From Auanema rhodensis (lineage: Eukaryota; Nematoda; Chromadorea; Rhabditida; Rhabditidae): 64,000 bases of DNA. This document shows positions 32,304 to 46,840 of this stretch, one piece after another. Each line of letters opens with the position of its first letter. The stretch's first letter is position 1. Below the pieces are notes generated by a model, which worked only from the letters and a program-made list of their open reading frames with translations, was not told the DNA's origin and did not search any database. A program made the position numbers and the translations under genes. The DNA is taken from positions 5,642,001 to 5,706,000 of the forward strand of contig OZ059897.1 in assembly GCA_964057225.1 (NCBI GenBank). Reading direction: 5' to 3'.

Positions 32304-35300
32304 CTAAGTAACAATTAATTTTTGGACAATTTCTTCACAAGATTTTGCGAATGTACGTCCCCGATTAACTATGCGCTCCATCCAGGTTGTTTCTCCAGGA
32401 TGCTATAAGCAGTTAAGATTATTAGTTCAAATTAAAAAGTGTGCTCTTACTTCAAGTTGCTTTATCATTTCACTCCACATTCCGTCGATATTGACAGTCA
32501 ACAAAGCCGACACTTCCACAAAACTGCACTTATAGATTTTAGCTAATGATTTACCTTCTATAATAGATAAATTTAATATATTTAAGATATAAAATATAGA
32601 TAATACCTATTGATGAAACAACTTGATTACGTTTCAAATCAACTTTATTTGCAACCAAAAGTACTCGAGCAACCTTTGACGTATTTGTTTGATATATTCT
32701 GAAGTTACTTCATTTTCTTCTAGTTATATTTCCTTTATAAACTATACCTATTTAATAATTGGGCAGCATTTAGAAATGAATCTCGACTGTCTATGTTATA
32801 TACAACGATGTACATTGTTAAATGAGCTCCAAATGGCGCATACTGAAAGTTAACAAGTTTTTTTTAAATCAATTTTCCCCTTTCTTTTTCATAATTTTTC
32901 AATTTGTTTTTTCATTTTTTCGTCTGTATGTGCCTATTCACAAAATATTTGATGAAAAATCAACATTATTGCTTTTAATAAAGATCAAATCAAATGTTTT
33001 GTATGAAGTACTATGAACGATGATCAGCTAAAAAAATCGCAAAAGTGAGTAGCTGATCAGCTGACCTCAAGTGCTGATTCCTGTAGAATTTCCAATTGAA
33101 CCTCTTCACCATTGAGCAGAAAACTGATGAATCGTGAGCATCCGGTCTCCTTATTATTTTCACTGGCTGAAAGCATGAAGATATAGAAGATATTCATAAA
33201 ATTATAATTAAATTACATAAAATGACAATTTGCTCTTGAGTTGTTGTAGTTGCATGATGATATATATTATGAGCTAATGTTTTTTTTCCCGTGTTTTTAC
33301 TTCCGTATATTCGAACAACAATGCGTTTTGAAGGTTTTGTCTCTTCTGGTTCAGGCATTAACCATATTTCTGGACAAGTTGAACGTCTAGTATCTTCAAA
33401 AATTTTAATAATTTTCCTTCATTTTGTCTAATTTCGATAGCTAAATAATGATTCGACAACAGACCTCGTCGTCGATAAATGTTTTTACTTGTTGATTTTG
33501 CTTGATAACCATTATCTATAACTGCGCCATTCTTGTAAGCAAAACTTCGAAGAGCAGATCCTTGATCAGTATTTGATAATTCCTGTAAAGAAAACAAATT
33601 AATTTAGTTCTTAGAAGCTCATTTTCAAAGTTTGAACCTACGTCATCTTCTTCCTTATGCTCCATGTAGCCACTATCTCGTAAAGAATACTGATATCTAC
33701 AAAAAATATTATTATGTTTGATGAATTAAATACATATAGATAAGTATATTTCACTATTTAAAATAAAAAAAAATAATAAATGAAAGAGATAGGCATTGAT
33801 GTAAAAGTAGGAAGTGTACATATTTACCTGATCGAAAAGAAATAGAAGGTCACCACAATGTGGGTGTATGAGGTATCAGATTTTGATGCAAAGAAAAAGC
33901 AAGCTGATCATCTCTGGGAAAATGATTTTGGTGAGAAATGTGAGAGTCTAGGAGTAGGAAATCAGCCAAAAATATACTTCATATATAGAGTCAGATTAGG
34001 GAGAGGATGTGAAAGAGAGGTTGAAAGAGATATGAAGTAGAGGGATAGATCAAAGATATCAAATGCTTCTGAATCAATGATCAATCTCTCAGACAAGACT
34101 TCGGTGCGAAGTAGGTTGGGCGACAAGAATCTGTAACGTACAAGTATACAGAAGAACTGTTAGAAGTAGTGAAGAACAAAAAAAAAACGAGCAGACGAAG
34201 CAAAATGTTTTCTAAGCGTACACACATACACACAAGCTTACTCGCCTTTTTCATGCTCCTCTGCCTGTCAAGAAAAAGGCAGCAGATAGCAAAAATACAG
34301 CTTATGCTTCAATGAAATAAAAACGTTGTTCGAAAACCTATTTTGAAAGAAAAAAAAAGAAGAAAAAATTGCATGTAAATCTGCACATATATGGAAAAAA
34401 GGGGATGCTTGAAACGTATAACATCATGATATATCTGTGCTCATTAATCATTGCGACTCATCGAATGAAATAATGTTTTTTGCAATCTAAAATTAGAGAG
34501 AAAGACGTGACGACAATTCATCCCATTGATGAACTGACGTTTTTCACAAATGCAATTGCCTTTGGCTTTTGGTGGAGTTAACAGAACACAGTACATGGAT
34601 GTATGTATATGTATAATCATAATAGCTTCAACAATCGTTTAAAGCTTACAATCTATTTATGTATCTCTTGATGACTCCTATTACAGCATTGAGTATTAAG
34701 TACTTTCTCTCTTACTCTATCTCTCTATCTCTCGTTTATGGATATCCTTTTTGCATCATTTTTTGACGCTCTCAAACATTGAGAATAAAGACAAACCATC
34801 AAATTGCTTTATGTGTCTTTGGAAGCAGATAAGGTCAACCGTTATATTCAAGCTTTAAGCTAAATTTGCAACAAAATTAGTCCAATATATTCGATTACGA
34901 GAGCTGTTTTTGCGATTGTTTTTCTTCACTTTTAGGTGGATGAATGGCTTTGTCGTCAAATAATAATTTTAATGAAGATATTGTAGATTATTAGCATTTA
35001 TATGATGTGCTTAGGTTCAGAAAAAAGAAGAAAAAAAAAGTTTTTTTTCCCAATAAAACATTGATGAAAGAGGAAATAAGGTAATACGATATTAAAACAT
35101 TGAAATTATTTAAAATTATTAAAATTATAGAAAAAAATAAAATTCAAATTCACCTTGGACAAGTTATGCGTTTGCGTCGAAAATGTCGTGGAGAAGTATC
35201 GGAACTGAAAACAAAAATATAAAGAATTAGATTTGTTTCTCAAATATAAAAATAGTAAAATTAAGTTTAATATATTTTGAATGATTAGAAGTATAGTTCA

Positions 35301-35397
35301 TTACGTATTTCATAGACACTTATGATTATTGTATAAGATTATGAGGAAAATCTTATATATTAGATATGTGTAACATACATATAAGCTTATCATAAAG

Positions 35398-35438
<41 letters not shown>

Positions 35439-38400
35439 GATATAGCTTTATGATTATAAAATATATTATGAAAAATATGGAAAATCAGCTATGTTCTTCC
35501 AATATTTCTAAGATGTAAGAAATCGGAAGTTACATTCTCATATGATTCGATGAAAATCTGATAAACAATATGAAAACTGATGCTCAGTACTTTTCACTTA
35601 TAGAATGAAGAATCTTTTGAAAGTTTTTCAGAGATGATCGAACTATGTAGTTCGCACTCTCCTTTCTTTCGGACTTCCGTCAGATTGAAATTACGTTTAA
35701 TAATTGGAATAAACTCATGTACAGTACAAATTTTTAAATTTTAAAATTGAATTAATATTATTTGTATTATACAAATACAAAAAATATTCTTAAACATCTT
35801 AAAATCTTAATAATTTTTTGAAAATTAGAAAAATTGAAATTAGATTCTAATGAAGAGAGAGAGAGAGAGAGAAAATGAAGTATCGGTAGGAGAGTTCACA
35901 AGAAAAAAGAAAAGGAAATAAGATTTGTGTGTATGTGTGAGTGTGTCTGTTAGAATCAATAAAGTTTAGAAATTTTCAATTTCAAACAGACGAATAGTTA
36001 AATTAAACGATTTAAATATATTTTTTTATAATAATTATAGTTATAACTTATTGTACGTATAACTAATATACTAAATAATGAATATTCATATGTATATCAT
36101 ATATTATTTTTTTTATAAAATGAAAGAAAATAATGTAAAATGGGCAATAAATTCGATAAAGAATAGAAAGTTGTCTTGGTAACCTATAATATATTTTGCT
36201 TATATCTAACTATGTATGTATATATATTTTTTAAATTTTATATTATTATTTTTTATTATTTTCCACTTTTTTTATGAAGAAACTGATTAATTTCATCAAA
36301 ATATGAAACTTTTTGATTGTAGTAATCCGCTACTATATAGTATAAAATATAATTATATAGTATAGCATAGTATAGTATAGTTAAGTAACTATATAGAAGT
36401 AAATAAAAATGAAAATGTATTAAACAGAAGGAAATAAACAGAAGCATAGTTGTGGTTTGAACTTCTGACTAAGCGTTGTTAGTGGTACTCTATCAATTGA
36501 ATGTCTTGGCAGAGGAACAGAGCTATGTTTGGAAAAGAAAAAGTCTAATATGGAGTACAGATTCTTAATACCTTGATTTGAAAGAAGAAGACGAAGAAGG
36601 AGACGAAAAGATTTAAAAAACAAAAAAAATCAATTAGTAATATGAGTCAAATGCAATGCTAGGATGATAAAGGATCAAAAAAATATGCAAACGAAGGAAA
36701 TTCTTCATGAGTTTCATTTACGGCATTTTGTATTTAATGATGGGAGTAAGGCTAGAAAACGACTGCCCAAGGGAATGACAATCATATACAAACATGAGAG
36801 CATATAGTGGAAATACAAAAAAGCCTTATGAAAATTTTCTTTAAATTTGAAATTTACCTAAATATGCCTTAAGTTTAGAAGAATAAAAAACTTTTGAAAA
36901 AACACATTATGAAATATACAAGGCAAAAAGTACTTTAGGCCAAAAAACAGAATACATAAAGTAGAAAAGAGTTTCAAACGTCAACAACCATCAACCGTTC
37001 GTTATGTCCGCTAGCACATTTGATAGAGAATAATTGCAATACGTGTTAGTTCTAATGATGTCATCATTTCACGTATGCTAATTGCAACCCAATGACTGAA
37101 TTCACGTATGCATGTTGATTACGTGGATTAGGTCAAGAATTTAAAATGAAATTGATGAATTTAAAATTAATAGAAAAATAGAAAATAAATAATTTTAAAA
37201 AATAGTTGTGATTGCTTATAGATGATTTATTACTAATCGACAACTTATGGCTGGTATTATCAATTAATAAAAACTAAAAGATGAAATATGAAGGATGTGA
37301 TTTAGCCATGTTATAATGAGTGATGTTGCTGTGTGCAGGCCGAATAAGGTTTCATCTATATTACTTCTATCTCATTCTACTCTCTGTTGCAAGAATTTGT
37401 CTTTACTCTCTTTCACTCTCTCTCTCTCTCTCTCCCTCTCCTAGTTTTTTCTGTTTCTCTCTCTGTCGTACACACAGTCTGAACTTGTTGGATATGCTGC
37501 TGAACAACAGAAAGTGTTTTTTAGGTTCTACTCTTCACAATATTTAATTCTATAACTAGGGTAGTAGTAAGCGAGCTATGCTCTCATTCTCTTATCTGCA
37601 TATTCTCTATTGTTCACTTACGTTACTTGTAAACCCTCATCATATAGATATTTCAACTTTCTGCCATAATTGGACTGATTTTTGCTTTTTCGGTTTTTTT
37701 GCTGTACTTTAGCAGCTTTAGTTATATGAACTTATTAGGATTGAACTTTCAGCATAGAATTCTCTCTTTCTCTCTCTGTTTTACTCTGTTTCTCTCTCTC
37801 TTTCATGGAATATTATGAAAAAAAAAGTTTTATAGGAGAAATAAATTGTTTGTCTGAAAGAGCAATAAAACAATAAATTAGAAACAGATATCTCAACAAC
37901 TCATTTAGCTGTTAGGGCATCAACAGCACTTAGTCTAATCAAGTACTGTTTTGACGTAACGAGTGGAAGTCGTTTCATAAATTTGGGCATCTGAGGCCGA
38001 TCAGTTCAGCAATGCACATTGGTAGAATGGGTGAGCCAGAAAAGGAAAAAAGAAGAAAGAAATTCCAGCTAGATGAATGAAGCTGATAGAAATTGGGAGC
38101 AAAGCCTGAATCTATAGTGCATTCAGTTCTGAATGAAAGTTCTAAAATTAAAATGAACTGTCGAACTATTTTTAAACCAATTGTAACCTTCTCAAGTTAT
38201 TGAGACATCTGGAATGTTACAACATGTATTTAACACAGGAAATAAATCTCAAAAAGTCACAGCATTAAGTTTATCTTGATTTCCTACACTCCATCTCATG
38301 CTTGTGCTCATTGTCTCTTTGTGCTCTCACTCTCACATTCTCTCACTTTCCTCGTCTTCATTTGCTCTCCATACATTAAATCTTTATAAGTTTTGAATAA

Positions 38401-41400
38401 GATTTAGTATAAACCAGATGTATAACTGTGAATGTTGAAGAAAAATAATTGAACACAACGACAGAATTAGTCTAATGAATCTATGGTGAGCATTTGATTC
38501 TGGGATTTCGTTTTAACAAATGGTTTCAGCATTGATTCATACCCCAAAAAATGGTAAAAAAAAACAGAGAAATTAAATGAAATTGAGTAATATTTGAAAA
38601 AGTATTTTCAAAGCTGGAATCAGAAGACTAAGCATGTGAGAGACGAGAAAAATAGATAGAGACAAATGAGATGAGATACGTAGAAAGACAAAAGGTGATA
38701 TCGGAAATGATTAGCCGTGGACGTAGCATTTAGAGATGAAAATGGTGCTCATTACTCCTAGACTCCATTGCAGGAATTTAATGAATTTGCGATCTCATTT
38801 GATTTCATTTGGGATCCTTTGTCTACATGTAGCTGGTGTCATCGATAATTTTCTTTCTGGCTTACTCTGTCACACTCTGCTCAAGCTTTGAATGTGGGAT
38901 TTTCTACACAAGACTGTGTGTGTGTATGTGTTTTCATGTAATAGTCTGTGGATGTAACAAGAATATTAGAAGACGAGAACTACGAAACTTATTTAGATCA
39001 AAACTGAGATGAAATATGAAAGATTTATAATTTTCCGCTAATATCAGAAACAGAATTACTAAGTAGTAAAAGTGAAATAAAGTGAACGAGTTAAGGGAAA
39101 TGAGTAAGAGAGAGATATATATATATAGAGAGAGAGAGTGAAAAAGAAGAAGAAAAGAAAAGAGATTGAGAGAGAAATGGTATGTGACTGAACATAAAGA
39201 GGGATAGAGAGAGAGAGAGAGGTTTAAGATGAGTGGAAGGAGAGGAAGTGAATAAAACGGAAAAGTGCGAAATATCTATTTTTGAACCGAGTTGCTCATC
39301 TTTTCTCATAATATTTAAAAGGAATCTGAAGAATAGCAAAGCAGTAATAGGAAAGAAAACGTTTCAAATTATCTTGTTATTTGACCAGATGATATGGTCT
39401 CAAATTCTATAAAATAAAAATCTGTGAATAAACTGAGAAAACGAATGCAAAGAAGTACTCAAATTTATTTTTTTCCGTTTCTCTCTTCATTTTCGGTTTT
39501 TTATCTCCTTCTCTCTCTCTCTCCCTGTTATTCATTTTCTAGCCTCACATTCAATCTCTTGTATACGAGTTTGTCTTTCATTTCTATTAAATTTTCCCCA
39601 ACTTTTTCTAATCAGTCATATTAGTTTCATCTTCTTTTTTTTTACTTTTTTTTCTTTAATTTCTCTCTATAGATACATCTATCAGTCTGAATATCTACTT
39701 GTCTCACATCCTAGAATACTTCGTTGTCAACGTCTCATCATATGTTCGGTGTATCTGAAGGATTGTGAATGTTTGTCATCCAGACAAAGCACAGCTTTCC
39801 AAGATGGCATACGAGATGAAGGGTATAAAGACGAATATACATATACACATTCTCATAAGGATGAAATAACACATATGTACATATACACAAAGAAGTTGCT
39901 CATATACTTCTATATATTCTACAAGATGAGATTACGTATGTTTTGACCGCTATGACTTTCGTTTATAGTGTTATAGTAAAGAAAAGAAAAAAAAAATGTC
40001 TTCTCTTGACTAACTCTGTGGTCTTAAGTATGCTTATGTAGATATAACAATAGCAATTTCAGAAAATACAAGCACAAAAATGAGGAAAAGCGAGAGTAAG
40101 GATATTATTTTCAAACAAACGAATGCCAAAAAAAACTTTTGTTATCCCTCTCTCCTCTTCAACCATCGTGACTTGCCTTTCCCTCCCTTTCCATTGCCTT
40201 CACCAAAATTATTTTTTGCTGTATCAGCAAACTTTGAGCATAATAATCTCCCGGCCTTAGCAACATCTCCACGTGTATATGAGAATAATTAATTGAGTTT
40301 AGTTGTCTTATATCCTGAGAGAAAGAGATAAAAAATAAGTAGATATACTTGAATGTTTCTTAGTATCAACATAGAATATTCTACAGCGCGTTGGGATTAA
40401 TGATCATTGCCTCAGGGCACAAACCAATATGATGATGAAAGAATTTAAAATAACTAAGTGTATGTGTGTCTGTGTAGAGAGAGAGAAAGAAATAAAATAG
40501 AAAATGAAACAGTAATCATAACTTGCAATGATGGCATATTATAAATTATAATAAATGAAAAATTATAAATTATAAATGATCATCCAAGATCAATTAATTT
40601 TATTTGGAAAGAGACTGAATATTCGGCGTCAAATCATAATTTCTTTTTAAATAATTGAATTGGTTAACAACTATTTTGAGTTATTTTCGTTTCTTACATG
40701 CTTACCAACACGTACCGACATTCATTTACCTATTGAACAATCTATCAAAGTAGTAAAGTACACATAATGACCAAAACTTCTCAACTTTTTGGTTGTGGAC
40801 AAGTTTAACGTATTCACTCTATGCATAGCAGCAATTAAATTTTCTCATAGCATTACTATGAATGCAAAATGTTCAGAGAGCAATTGCAAGAATGAGATAA
40901 ACAGAAACGTGAACTACATGGGTCACGTGAGCTGTACGTGAGAATGTTGTTTCATTTGCATTGTTGCTTTCGCACAATACGGTTATTATCATATATTTTT
41001 GTTGTAAAATAATGAAATTATTTTTAAATTTGCAGAAAAAAAAATACCTTGAACTGCTGGAACATGTGGGAAATCTTTCATCCAAATCTGGAAGGCGAGG
41101 ACTGAATGGTCGAGGAGATGCCGGCGATCGTGGCACTGCCGGAAGGCGACGACTGGATTGCGGAGTAGTTGGCAGCGAGCTATAATATCTGATATCTTTT
41201 TCAATTGAAAATATAATATAAATTCTATTGTGTGCAGATTTTGCATTAAAAAAAAAACAAAAAATAGTAGTAAATTATATAGAATTATATGAAAAAAATC
41301 CATATATTATGTTATATTGTGTTTAGTTATAATAGAATATATAATGATCTTCAGATACTTACCGACGACCACTTCCAGGAGATAAAGGTGATGAAATAGG

Positions 41401-41487
41401 TTGCAAACGTGTCGAGAATGTAGGTGATTGCGGTGGAGCAAGATGAGTTCGAAACGAAACCGGCAGCGATACACGACGTGAGCTCAT
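32304..41487 (-). CDS. RGK/Ras-like small GTPase with degenerate P-loop
   Basis: About eleven exons. The N-terminal extension is Ser/Pro/Arg-rich (SPASPRPFSPRLPDLDE). The G domain starts at KRIVVRIYGSKNTGKKTLAH. The P-loop has Lys where nearly all Ras proteins have the Mg-binding Ser/Thr (GKK for GKS). The DxxG switch II motif is replaced by VQLEILQESALE. TMYIVVYNIDSRDSF, LLVANKVDLKR (NKxD) and FVEVSALLTVNIDGMW (G5) are intact. There is no CAAX box, and the tail has KSCEEIVQKL, loosely like the KSCHxL end of RGK proteins. RGK proteins inhibit voltage-gated calcium channels and remodel the cytoskeleton, which is only inferred here. The intron 35205-41047 (5843 bases) is over 100 times the typical size in this window. 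Confidence 0.8.
35205..41047 (-). other. Very long intron of the RGK-like gene
   Basis: No nested gene could be supported on either strand. The content is AT-rich with pyrimidine and GA tracts, such as (TC)n around 37410-37440, GA-rich runs at 39110-39225 and (GA)n at 35857-35875. Confidence 0.6.
35385..35455. repeat. TA microsatellite inside an inverted repeat
   Basis: About 32 bases of (TA)n at 35400-35431 are flanked by ATCATAAAGCTATA on the left and TATAGCTTTATGAT on the right, forming a perfect palindrome. It lies in the 5.8 kb intron of the RGK-like gene. Confidence 0.85.
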
Positions 41488-43198
41488 GTTACTGATGAAA
41501 ACTGTTTGAAATGAGATGAAGAGAAATACAAAGACTAGAAATATTTCCAGAGAATATCTATTTTTGTTTCTGAAAAACAGTTCAGATTGTGGAGCAAGTT
41601 TCATAGACCAAACAACAATACAGTAAAAATAGAATAATTATGGGAAAATTATTTTGTGGAATTGTGAAACAAGAAAAAAAGTGAAATGAATAGAATGATA
41701 TGTATAGATATCAGTACATAATATAAGAAAAAAAGCATGTTAAAACGAGTACTTAATGATATGAACATGCTCATATAGGCTACGTAATCTTCCAGCTTGT
41801 GCTTATGTCCTCTTTCTTACCCAATATATATATGGCCCGAATATCCTTTTTTACTTTTTCATTCTAATATACACACTCTCACATCTTTTGATTTTCTTTC
41901 GTTCTGACCTTAATCATGGAATATGACAAAGATGAAAAACTGAAGAATAAAAGCAAAAAAAGGCAAAAAAACAAAGAAAATTAATAGAATACTTAGATAA
42001 AACAAGCTAAGAGAGGGTGATTAGGATGAGAAGACAATGTATAAAGAAGAGAAAAAAGAAAGAGGTAAACTGAGCTAAAGAAGAATAGGAAATAGATTCA
42101 TATCTTTTGCTTCCCTTTTCTCTAAAATAAACATTTGTTTCGTAGAATACGTTACATGGCTTATAGCATATATAGAGATAATTAACCTTCTGCAGCTTAG
42201 CTTCACAATTCCTATATATCCAGCAAGATATCTATGAAGAAAGAAAGCGAAAGCATCAACTAGTTGTTCAGTAAAGTATTCATATTTGTCAGAGCTGACA
42301 AGTGCGACGACATAATCTGTGCACAGAAGAATATAAGACGAAACGCAAAAAGCTTGATAGGATTTGAAGGATATGTGTTTGTACATTCATTCATACATGT
42401 AAGTATGTGTATGTATGTGTGTGTGTGTGTATATATAGATGATGATCAAATAACAATGATTGAAATAACAATTATCATTTGAGAATAGCAGTAAATGAAA
42501 ATTGAGTCCTAAAAAAGTAAAAATTGAGGAAAAATAGAGGAAAAACGTCAAAATGAAACAATACTACACAATGAAGTGCTGAAAATGCTAAATTGTTCAC
42601 TTGAAATGGATTCATGACTAAGTGACAAACAATGAAAAAATATGTGAGTGAAAGTGAGCGAGTATATGTATATGTGTGAGCAGCGAAGATGGAGACTAAG
42701 TCCTTCTATGGAGGCTCTTTGACTCTCTGTGATGGAGGTAGAAGTAAGATTGAGATGAAGAACACTAACAAGAGAAAGAGAAAGAGAATAGAATAGAAGA
42801 GAAAAGGATGAAAATGCAAGATTGAGCTGATTTTATTTGAAATAGAAGAATAAAGAAAATAAAGCAAAAACTAGAATAGCTTTTTCAGCGAATGATCTGT
42901 CATCAACAACATGATTGCCATCAATAAGTTTGACGTAACTCCTTGAATCCATAAGCTTCAGCTCATTCTTTGAATTTCTAAGTCTTCAACTTAAAATTCA
43001 ACAGATTGCACTTTGATTGTATAGTTCTTTTATTTAAAAATATGAAAAAAGGAATATAGCAGCATAATGACTGGTTTCTTATTTCTAAAGATATGAGGTC
43101 CTTGTGTCTTTGGAAACCTTATATATAGGGGGAATATAGATACATGACCATGTATATGTACACACGATTCCAAGCAAAAACATTAATTCATCCTAACT

Positions 43199-43229
<31 letters not shown>

Positions 43230-45525
43230 ATATAGTTAGTATTACGATATTGTATTAATAGTACATGAACATCGCTACTTAAAAGACATGTAAGTTAATG
43301 CTGTCAGCTGTTCCTCCATCTATTCTCGTCCTCATCCCCCTCCTCCTCCTCCTTGTTTTACGTTTGACCAAAACCTCCAACCTACTGCGTTGAATTTTAT
43401 ATGAGACAGATAATTTTTTTTTCAAACAGAATATATTAGTAAATGATTAGTATTTCAGTTTAAAATATCAATTTTACATTTATAAAAGCATAATGTTATC
43501 ACGTAATATGACTGACTATAAGCTGAAAATTATAGATTATAAACTAACTTTTCATAATAAGTTGATAGACAGACAGGCTGGACTATTCAACAACTTTCAT
43601 CCTTTTTCTCACTCCCGCCTCTTTTTTCCAACAAGTAATAGAAAAAAACAGATAGAACTTTGAATACTATGTGAGTACTAATATCAATTGATGTCTGGTT
43701 AAAGGAAACGGGCAAATGTCTTCGAAAAATAAAATCTATTATTAGAATTTTTGTGAATTATATGAGGTTGCAGCTAGACTGAACATGAATTCAATCTGTC
43801 GAAGATTTGAAGAAAACGAGATTTACGCTAAACACAAAGCATTAACCCTACAAGAAGAAAAATACAATTTTGTTTGAAAAAAAAAGCAAAAAAAAGGTTT
43901 TTAAGACGAGGAAGAGAAGAACATATCTAAAAGATAGAAGAAACAGATAGGAATATGGTTAGAAGACCTTGATAGTGCTGGAAACCAAAAAGGTTTGCTT
44001 TTCGCTTGGCTATTCTGTTTCCTTCATTTCATTGTTAATTTCTTCTGTTGTTTTGTTAAGATTAAGAGAGAAATAAGAGTGAAAAATACGGGATTATCAT
44101 ATAATTGAAGTCAATTATCTAATTATATCAATTCGTTGTGGAAAATGAGAGACGAGAGTATAAAAAAAGTATATGAAGCTTTATCTATATATGATATAGC
44201 CAATAGTGCAATATAGAGTATTCATTAAAACTTTAACAGCTTGAACAATCTTAAATTCTTACTAAATTGTATTAAATCTACAGAATACAAATTGAATTAT
44301 GAATACAATCCATTGAATTTCTTTCCTTTCAATCCTCTCACCATTTAGCATTTGGAGAATTATTATCATTGCAATCTTAGCTAATTATATTCGTATACTG
44401 AAATGTATCCAGATTTGTATTTGTTTTCAAGAAAATTTAACTTATTTCTGATAAATTGTTCCAAAAATGTATGAAAATGAAGCTATTTATTGATATTTAA
44501 CGAACTATGTATGAAAACCTTTTTTTGTCATTTTCTTGTACTTTGCACACACACACATACACACACTCACACATACACATGTTTACTATATCTAAATGAC
44601 AAAATAACAATTAGAAAATGCTTAAGAAAGTCCGTACATATCATTAATTGAATATTTATTATATAATATATATATATATGAAAAGAATAATATTCAATTA
44701 ATTCTCTTATAAGGTTTGAAGTTTTTAAAAGGAGGAGGTTGGCGGTAGATGAGCATGTAAAATTCAAATGACAACGACACAAACAAATGCTTCAAGCAAT
44801 TGATGAACGGAGTCAAAAAACATTTGGAAAACACACAAAATTGAGTATGATGGTTTAGAAAGCAAGAGGACACAAGCACGCTATATAGCGAAGTAACTAT
44901 TATGACACGAAAAGGATGTGAATAGAGAGGGAAACTTGACTTGATATCAAGATAGGGAGCATAGTCTGGATACTCCTGATCATATGTGTCTCCTGATATG
45001 GATAAAAATTATTCAGTTTGTTCTTTTCTTCTTTTTCATTATCATATTCTCATATTTGGAATGAAAATTTGAAACAGCATGACTGACGTATGCGTGTTAG
45101 TTGAAGACAATTATGGAAATTGAGACTAAATGCTGTAAGAGTCCAGGTGATAAGCGGTATAAGCTATGCTGATATGGCGATCATATGGACTCCATAAGAT
45201 ATTTCATTGAATATATACTCCAAAACTTAAATAAAGAGAAAAAAAACTTTTCATTTTAATTCGATTGTTAGGAAGCTTATTCAGATTTCTATTGCGAGCT
45301 CGGTATTACATGATATATTGTGATTGTACATATATGATATAAACTATATAATTTCGTAAATTTATATTATTTAAATGAAAAATAATACTCAAAATTTGAA
45401 AATATGAACCTATGAGTTATTGATGTTATATAAGCAAAAGTATAAAACCTTCAACAGGAAGATGCAATGAAAACATATGCATTCACTATGTAAATATTAT
45501 ATTTTTCTTGAAACTTATCATATTT

Positions 45526-45529
<4 letters not shown>

Positions 45530-45596
<67 letters not shown>
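45530..45596. repeat. (TA)n microsatellite
   Basis: An uninterrupted run of about 33 TA units in gene-poor sequence. Confidence 0.95.
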
Positions 45597-45601
<5 letters not shown>

Positions 45602-46779
45602 TTATTTCTAAATTTTTGTATTCTGATCTACTATGATTCATGATATTTTAGAAGAGTTTCGTGTAAACTCTGAATTTATAGACAAAGTACAAAGAAAAAC
45701 TTTTTTTATTGGATTTGAAGTAGAAGTGTTGAACTTAAAAAATCAGAAAACTAAAAACATTTCAAACTATAAATCATCATAAAACTATGTGTGATTACAA
45801 ATAAAAATATATAATATGTGAATCCAAATCAATATCTACAGTTCATATTCATATCCAACAATTTTTATTTTAAATAAATGAAGATCATAATTAGTATATT
45901 TTAGTTTTTGTCTAATTATTCTTTCTCTATACTTCACTAATTGACTTTTCAAAATCTTTTATTTTTTGAAATAACATATGGGGTCAGTAGTGCCACTGCG
46001 AGCAAGAACTCGTATAATGCAACCGCGTCCAGCGAAGTAAAACGTTAAAATGAAAATTAATTGAAGACTAATGGTAAAGTGAAAATTAAAATGACGTAAT
46101 ATGGTTTTTCAGGGTTAGTTCATAACTTAAACGAATGAACAGATAGAATGGACTAAAGGGTGGGGATGGTGGATAAAGATAAAGATATAATTCTTAAAAA
46201 CCTAGCATAGGATATACATACATCTCGCTTGATGAATTATCATGCTATATAGACGTTTTGGGAGTTAGGATTTTGAATTTGGCAATAGAGAACAACGAAA
46301 AATGGAAAAACATCCAATGGTGAACGATTTTTAAAGTATCTCGGGAGCAATAGCACGTGAGAAATGAATTCAAGTTTTCGGTAAGAGCAACTTTTTGTAT
46401 AAATAAAGTTAATTAAGAGAGAAAATAGAATGATAGGAAAAGAAAACAACAAAGAAAGAGAGAGAGAGAGTGAAAGAGAGCTGTAGAGATGATTGTGTAG
46501 AGTAGTGCTTTTGTTTTCGAGTATTCCAGTAATAATTGTCAAACTGCTGAGACCCTTTTGCCGTTTTCTTCAGTGAATCAGTTATTCGGTTCAGTTCTTT
46601 TGATGAAAAATTAAAAGCTAATCCAACCACTTGATTCCTTTTCTGCATAATTTATAAGAAAAGTTTGATCTTTAGTTGATTCGTTTAAATATGATAATAT
46701 GATATTTGAAAAAGGATAAAAATTAAAGAAAATATTAACACTATATTCTACCATTTATTATTATGCCACTTCATGAAAA

Positions 46780-46788
46780 TTATTATTA

Positions 46789-46825
<37 letters not shown>

Positions 46826-46830
46826 ATTAT
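46780..46830. repeat. (ATT)n microsatellite
   Basis: ATT/TTA triplets for about 50 bases, with single-base interruptions, next to the 3' end of the nuclear receptor gene. Confidence 0.9.
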
Positions 46831-46840
46831 GTATGAGATC

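Larger units (their letters stand above)
41488..46840. other. Gene-poor region upstream of the RGK-like gene
   Basis: About 5.3 kb with no convincing exon on either strand. It carries a (CATA)n run near 43201-43222, a CA-rich run near 44548-44580 and larger repeats listed separately. Short open frames here encode low-complexity peptides. Confidence 0.55.

Noticed and set aside
40080-40292. A 70-codon frame inside the RGK-like long intron as a nested gene
   Set aside because: Low-complexity Pro/Phe composition, no splice signals and no recognisable motif.
45500-45600. The TA run as a transposon end or CRISPR-like repeat
   Set aside because: It is a simple dinucleotide microsatellite without spacers, terminal repeats or target-site duplications.
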